The notes under the pieces were generated by a model. The model had not been told where the DNA came from and made no database searches. It saw only the letters and a list, made by a program, of their open reading frames with translations. This document shows positions 4,844 through 8,250 of a DNA stretch of 8,250 bases, piece by piece; within the stretch, counting starts at the first letter, position 1, and every line of letters starts with the position of its first letter. The position numbers and the translations under genes are program-made. Source of the stretch: Bacteroidales bacterium (GTDB lineage: Bacteria; Bacteroidota; Bacteroidia; Bacteroidales; UBA932); assembly GCA_004556005.1 (NCBI GenBank), contig SFJA01000069.1, positions 1-8,250 on the forward strand, written 5' to 3'.

Positions 4844-7800
4844 TTACCAGATTCTTAGGTTCAGCTTGTATGTGCCGGGGCGGACGCGGTACTGCTCAAG
4901 GGTGTCCGGACCGCAGGCTCCTGTTCCTACTCCTCGGTGGGCGGCGTCTATTACTAGAATCCACTTGCCTTCACTTCCTTTGGACAGGTCAACCAGTTCG
5001 CTTGTGTGGTGGCACTTGTACAAGTCCTGAGCTGTGTACGGCAAGAGGCTAAAGCTGAATTCTGTGTCCGACTGTACGTGCAGTGTCTTTCCGCCTCCTG
5101 AAAGCTCAAGGTACTTTACGCCGCACCTTAGTCCGTTTTCCTGCGGAACAATGTAAGGCACCTCAAGGTCTTTTATGTCCATTTCGTACAAGCCTTTGAG
5201 CGCGGAATACTTTCTGTCGCTATAGCATTCGTGGGGACCGCATCCGTACCATTTTGCCTTTGTAAATGCGCTGCTAACAGAAGCTTCAAGACCAATACGT
5301 GGATATTCCGGCACTGTACTGTTCAGGCTGAAGTCAGCGCATATTTCCATGAATGAATTGTCTTCCTGCCATGCCTTCTTTATAGCGCAAGAGCAAGTTC
5401 CAAAGTCAAACTTCTTTCCGTCCTTCTCTGAAACTATATGGAATACACCATGCGAGTCTTTTACGCCATGGGACTTGTCAAGCGCACAGTCCATCCAGAG
5501 CTTAGTAGGCTTTCCGATAAAGCAGCCGGGCACATTGTCGCTGTCAACTTTGTCGTAGAGGGCTTTTATTCCCTCATTTTCGGTGTAGGCATGGAACACT
5601 GCAGGCGCAAGGCTCAAGGCAAGCTGCTCGGCTTCCGTGGAAACGCAAGAGGCGCTGTCTGCAAAGCAAGTCCTGCCGGTGCAAATCAGTTCTTCGTCTG
5701 AACTGCACAGTTCGCCTTTTAAAGCCCAAGGTGTCTGTTCTGCATAAACAAAGTCGGAATGGAACACTATTTCAGCGCGGCTGTCTGCGTTAAGCACGCA
5801 CTCACACACTTGAGGAAGCTCAATATGCATTGTTTTTCCAGGGAGAAGTTCTTTAAGCGGAATCTCACCCGATGCCTTTGCAGTTCCGTCAACTAGGCAT
5901 GACCATTTTAAGCTTAAGAAGTCCAGCGGAACAAAGAAAGCCTTGCTTTTAACTTCAAAGATTCCCTGGGCGGCATGGATGGCTTTAAGGCGTACAGGTG
6001 CAAAAAGACGGCGGCATTCTTCCATTGCAGGCTTAGGGGTCTGGTCAGGGAAGTTCAGTCCGTTAAGGCAAAAGTCGTAGTCGCAAGGGCTATCTTCAAA
6101 GTCACCTCCGTACTTCCAGTATTTTCCACCCTTACTTTCACCAAGCTTTCCTTCCGGGGCATAGGCTGCTATTCCTTGGTCTATCCAGTCCCAGATAAAG
6201 CCTCCCTGAAGCCCCTGGGTTGACTCAATCGCATTCCAGTAGTCTGCAAGGCTTCCGTTTGCGTTTCCCATTGCGTGGGAATATTCGCACATGATTAAAG
6301 GCCGCCAGTCGTCGCGCTTTGTGGCATAGTCTACAATCAGGTCGATGCTCGGATACATCGGGGCAATGAGGTCGGTAAGCTGTTTTCCGTTTGCAAGGCA
6401 GTCAAGAGTGAAGTCTCCCTGATGAATCTGCGGGCGCACAAAGCCTTCGTAATGCACAATGCGCGTGCTGTCGTAGCCTCTAAGCCAGGCGGCTGTTGCC
6501 CAGTGGTTCTGTCCGTTGCCGCTTTCGTTTCCTAAAGACCAGCCGAAGATGCAGGCGTGGTTCTTGTCGCGGATTGCCATTCGCTGCACTCTCTGGATAT
6601 ATGAGTTGAGCCATTCCTCGCTGCGGCTCATAACATCATAGTATGCGTGGTTTTCGATGTTCGCCTCATCAAGGATGTAGATTCCGTAGCGGTCGCAAAG
6701 TTCGTACCAGCGTTCATCGTCCGGGTAATGGCAGGTGCGCACCGCATTGAAGTTGTATTTCTTGAGAGTCTTTATGTCGTGAACCATTTCCGCAGTGGAA
6801 AGAGTCTTGGCATTGGACTCGTTGTGCTCGTGGCGGTTCACTCCGTGGATGTAGACTTTCTTGGAATTGAACAGAAGCTCGCGCCGCTTTATTTCCACGG
6901 ACTTAAACCCAACTGTAAATGAAGAGCTTTCTATATGCCTTCCGTTCTTTTCCAGAAGACTTACAGTTACAAGATAAAGCGACGGCGTTTCGTTAGTCCA
7001 AAGAGCAGGGTTTTCAATTACAATGTCTTTCTTTGCAAGCGAAAGGGTGTTGCGCACATCGAGGCTGCACGGAATTTTGCCGGACGCCACTTCTTTTCCG
7101 GGGATTCCTGTTGATGGAGTTCCTTCAATGCGGCAGACTTTGTATTCCACATCAAACTGCATTTTGTCCACTTCTGTCTGTGTCTTGTACTTGGCTTGCG
7201 ATGTTGCAATGGCGACTTCAAGTGGAATCACGCCCTTCGGCTCTTCGCCTGAAAAGTCAATGTATGTCAACGCCTTTGCATCCTGAATGAAAACTTTTTC
7301 AGTTGAGTAAAGGTAGACGCTTCTGTGGATTCCGCCGAACCACCACTGGTCTTGGTCTTCAACATAGGAGGCGTCTGACCAGCGCACAACCTTTATAACA
7401 ATTTCAGCGGACGAGCCTTTTATGAAATCAGTTATGTCGAATTCGCAAGGAAGCCTTGTGTCCTTTGAAACGCCGGCTTCAGTTCCGTTCACGTATACAA
7501 TCGCAACGCTTTCCGCAGAGCCGATATGCAGAACTATACGGCGGCCATTCCATTTTTCGGGCAAGCTCACATTCAGCTTATAGTAGCCAGTGGGATTCTT
7601 TTGCGGCACAAACGGAGGCACGCAGTCAAACGGCATCTGGATGTTCGTGTAATGCGGAGAGCTGAAGCCCTGCATTGTCCAGGAAAGAGGCACTTTTATC
7701 TTCTGCCACTCAGTCTTTTCGTCCGGCTCATGTTCCGGGGAATCGAAGAAGCAAAAGTCCCATTCTCCGTCCAGGCTTTTAAAGAAGGAGCTTGTAGGCA

Positions 7801-7930
7801 CTTCACAGGATTCAGGTCCTATGGCAGCCTCAATCTGCGACTTTTGCGACGACTCATAAGGAACAAGCGGGCTTCTCATTGGCAGCCTGTTTACTGATTG
7901 TATTTCTGGATTCTCCCAAACTCTTTTCAT
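4844..7930 (-). CDS. lacZ: Beta-galactosidase, glycoside hydrolase family 2 (LacZ type)
   Basis: Cleaves terminal beta-D-galactosides such as lactose or galacto-oligosaccharides. There is no signal peptide, so it acts in the cytoplasm on imported sugar. Counting from the ATG at 7930 (1028 residues, the usual LacZ length), the jelly-roll N-terminal domain includes LDGEWDF and QDQWWFGGIHRSVYLY. HGVNRHEHN (362-370) opens the TIM barrel, followed by DEANIENH (421-428), acid/base Glu469 in GWSLGNESGNG and nucleophile Glu549 in IMCEYSHAMGN, then GGFIWDWIDQG. The C-terminal small-chain beta-sandwich shows WYGCGPHECYSDR and PYIVPQENG. In that domain the motif usually like RAPxDND is replaced by AYTENEG. 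An in-frame GTG at 7936 overlaps the Shine-Dalgarno GAGGT (7939-7935), so the ATG at 7930 is preferred. It is divergent from a sugar-binding lipoprotein gene, which suggests joint use. The family is certain; natural substrate and gene symbol are inferred. Confidence 0.95.
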   Translation of the reverse strand: MKRVWENPEIQSVNRLPMRSPLVPYESSQKSQIEAAIGPESCEVPTSSFFKSLDGEWDFCFFDSPEHEPDEKTEWQKIKVPLSWTMQGFSSPHYTNIQMPFDCVPPFVPQKNPTGYYKLNVSLPEKWNGRRIVLHIGSAESVAIVYVNGTEAGVSKDTRLPCEFDITDFIKGSSAEIVIKVVRWSDASYVEDQDQWWFGGIHRSVYLYSTEKVFIQDAKALTYIDFSGEEPKGVIPLEVAIATSQAKYKTQTEVDKMQFDVEYKVCRIEGTPSTGIPGKEVASGKIPCSLDVRNTLSLAKKDIVIENPALWTNETPSLYLVTVSLLEKNGRHIESSSFTVGFKSVEIKRRELLFNSKKVYIHGVNRHEHNESNAKTLSTAEMVHDIKTLKKYNFNAVRTCHYPDDERWYELCDRYGIYILDEANIENHAYYDVMSRSEEWLNSYIQRVQRMAIRDKNHACIFGWSLGNESGNGQNHWATAAWLRGYDSTRIVHYEGFVRPQIHQGDFTLDCLANGKQLTDLIAPMYPSIDLIVDYATKRDDWRPLIMCEYSHAMGNANGSLADYWNAIESTQGLQGGFIWDWIDQGIAAYAPEGKLGESKGGKYWKYGGDFEDSPCDYDFCLNGLNFPDQTPKPAMEECRRLFAPVRLKAIHAAQGIFEVKSKAFFVPLDFLSLKWSCLVDGTAKASGEIPLKELLPGKTMHIELPQVCECVLNADSRAEIVFHSDFVYAEQTPWALKGELCSSDEELICTGRTCFADSASCVSTEAEQLALSLAPAVFHAYTENEGIKALYDKVDSDNVPGCFIGKPTKLWMDCALDKSHGVKDSHGVFHIVSEKDGKKFDFGTCSCAIKKAWQEDNSFMEICADFSLNSTVPEYPRIGLEASVSSAFTKAKWYGCGPHECYSDRKYSALKGLYEMDIKDLEVPYIVPQENGLRCGVKYLELSGGGKTLHVQSDTEFSFSLLPYTAQDLYKCHHTSELVDLSKGSEGKWILVIDAAHRGVGTGACGPDTLEQYRVRPGTYKLNLRIW

Positions 7931-7962
7931 ATTCACCTCAAGCTAAATAGTGTTTTTTCTTA

Positions 7963-7976
7963 ACAATGCCGATTGT
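7963..7976. promoter_or_regulatory. Dyad overlapping the lacZ -10 box
   Basis: ACAAT-GCCG-ATTGT is a 14-nt dyad covering most of the -10 box and the region just downstream. A repressor bound here would block the lacZ promoter. It may also be chance, since the arms are only 5 nt. Confidence 0.3.
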
Positions 7977-7999
7977 AAATCAGAATCACATAAATGCAA
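7972..7999 (-). promoter_or_regulatory. Candidate lacZ promoter
   Basis: Minus strand TTGCAT (7999-7994) and TACAAT (7977-7972, 5/6) are separated by 16 bp. The start would be near 7965, about 35 nt before the lacZ ATG. Confidence 0.45.
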
Positions 8000-8019
8000 C
8001 TTGGCGGAAGAACGAATGC

Positions 8020-8030
8020 GCAACCGTTGC
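8020..8030. promoter_or_regulatory. Candidate LacI-family operator between the divergent promoters
   Basis: GCAACCGTTGC is a perfect dyad around one central base, with the AAC-CG-TT core typical of LacI/GalR-family sites. It lies about 20 bp upstream of both -35 boxes, where it could serve either direction. Confidence 0.4.
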
Positions 8031-8050
8031 CCATTTGGATATTAGAAAAT

Positions 8051-8080
8051 TTGACAGATTAAATTTTGTGCTCCTATAAT
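8051..8080 (+). promoter_or_regulatory. Strong sigma70 promoter of the sugar-binding lipoprotein gene
   Basis: Perfect -35 TTGACA (8051-8056) and perfect -10 TATAAT (8075-8080) with an 18-bp spacer. The start would be near 8087, at the edge of the palindrome 8088-8099, giving a leader of about 50 nt. Confidence 0.85.
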
Positions 8081-8087
8081 TAATCTC

Positions 8088-8099
8088 GTTAACGTTAAC
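8088..8099. promoter_or_regulatory. Candidate LacI-family operator at the transcription start
   Basis: GTTAACGTTAAC is a perfect 12-nt palindrome with the central AACGTT of LacI/CcpA-type operators. It sits at the predicted start site, the classic repressor position. A second dyad, AACGAA-T-TTCGTT (8102-8114), follows three bases later and could be an extra half of the site or a leader hairpin. Confidence 0.6.
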
Positions 8100-8136
8100 A
8101 CAACGAATTTCGTTTTATCACTAGGAGGAAATTTTT

Positions 8137-8250
8137 ATGAAATTGGTTTATAAAATTATGACCGCGGCTGTAGTTTCAGCCGGCTTATTTTTCATGGGAG
8201 GATGCATCAAGGCTGAGCAGGAAAAGCAGCTTACAGTCTGGTGCTGGGAT
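8137..8250 (+). CDS. Sugar ABC transporter substrate-binding lipoprotein (5' part, cut by window edge)
   Basis: The 38 codons seen begin with a lipoprotein signal: Lys2 and Lys6, a hydrophobic core, then Met-Gly-Gly-Cys23, a relaxed lipobox of the kind spirochaetes accept. Mature residues EKQLTVWCWD match the first beta strand of family 1 carbohydrate-binding proteins, which often begin with LTVWxWD. The product would be anchored by lipid at Cys23 and deliver sugar to an ABC permease, presumably encoded beyond the right edge. AGGAGG (8123-8128) lies 8 nt before the ATG. The strong promoter and palindrome upstream suggest inducible, repressor-controlled expression. Divergence from the beta-galactosidase gene suggests that a galactoside or oligosaccharide is the cargo. 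That is inference: the ligand-binding part is not in the window. Confidence 0.8.
   Translation, partial: MKLVYKIMTAAVVSAGLFFMGGCIKAEQEKQLTVWCWD

Noticed and set aside
7934..7936. GTG as lacZ start
   Set aside because: It overlaps GAGGT, the only ribosome binding site, which is spaced for the ATG at 7930.

Overview
The window looks like bacterial chromosome, most probably from a host-associated spirochaete of the Treponema type. This is inferred from the gene set, the AT-rich intergenic DNA around moderately GC-rich genes, strong AGGAGG-type ribosome binding sites and a relaxed lipobox; no rRNA or other phylogenetic marker is present. It holds four complete protein genes, one gene cut by the right edge, one probable gene remnant at the left, and several well-defined non-coding elements.

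Layout. 1-504 is mostly non-coding. It carries, on the minus strand, a short orphan four-cysteine zinc ribbon (176-382) that looks like the tail of a lost larger DNA enzyme, then a sigma70-type promoter. 520-2184 (+) is gpmI, the cofactor-independent phosphoglycerate mutase of lower glycolysis, closed by a strong hairpin terminator at 2203-2247. 2257-3567 (-) is a secreted serine hydrolase of the beta-lactamase/6-aminohexanoate-dimer hydrolase fold, convergent with gpmI. 3665-3798 is an array of six 17-nt dyad-symmetric units repeated every 23-24 nt. It lies between the serine hydrolase promoter and the stop codon of the next gene. 3820-4563 (-) encodes a 247-aa protein with an HU-like N-terminal domain and a DUF4469 Ig-like C-terminal domain. 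It is preceded by an extended -10 promoter and a structured leader containing a terminator-like hairpin and an anti-Shine-Dalgarno sequence. 4776-4843 is an imperfect inverted repeat butting against the lacZ stop codon. 4844-7930 (-) is a cytoplasmic GH2 beta-galactosidase. 7931-8136 is a divergent control region with promoters for both directions and several short dyads, two of them LacI-family-like. 8137-8250 (+) is the start of a lipoprotein, apparently the sugar-binding component of an ABC transporter.

How the genes work together. The divergent pair at the right (beta-galactosidase and sugar-binding lipoprotein) suggests import of an oligosaccharide or galactoside followed by cytoplasmic hydrolysis, under local control by a LacI-type repressor that is not in the window. 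gpmI is housekeeping glycolysis. The serine hydrolase and the HU/DUF4469 protein have no evident metabolic link to the others. The least ordinary part of the window is 3570-4740: the HU/DUF4469 gene with its switch-like leader and, directly after it, the six-unit dyad array.
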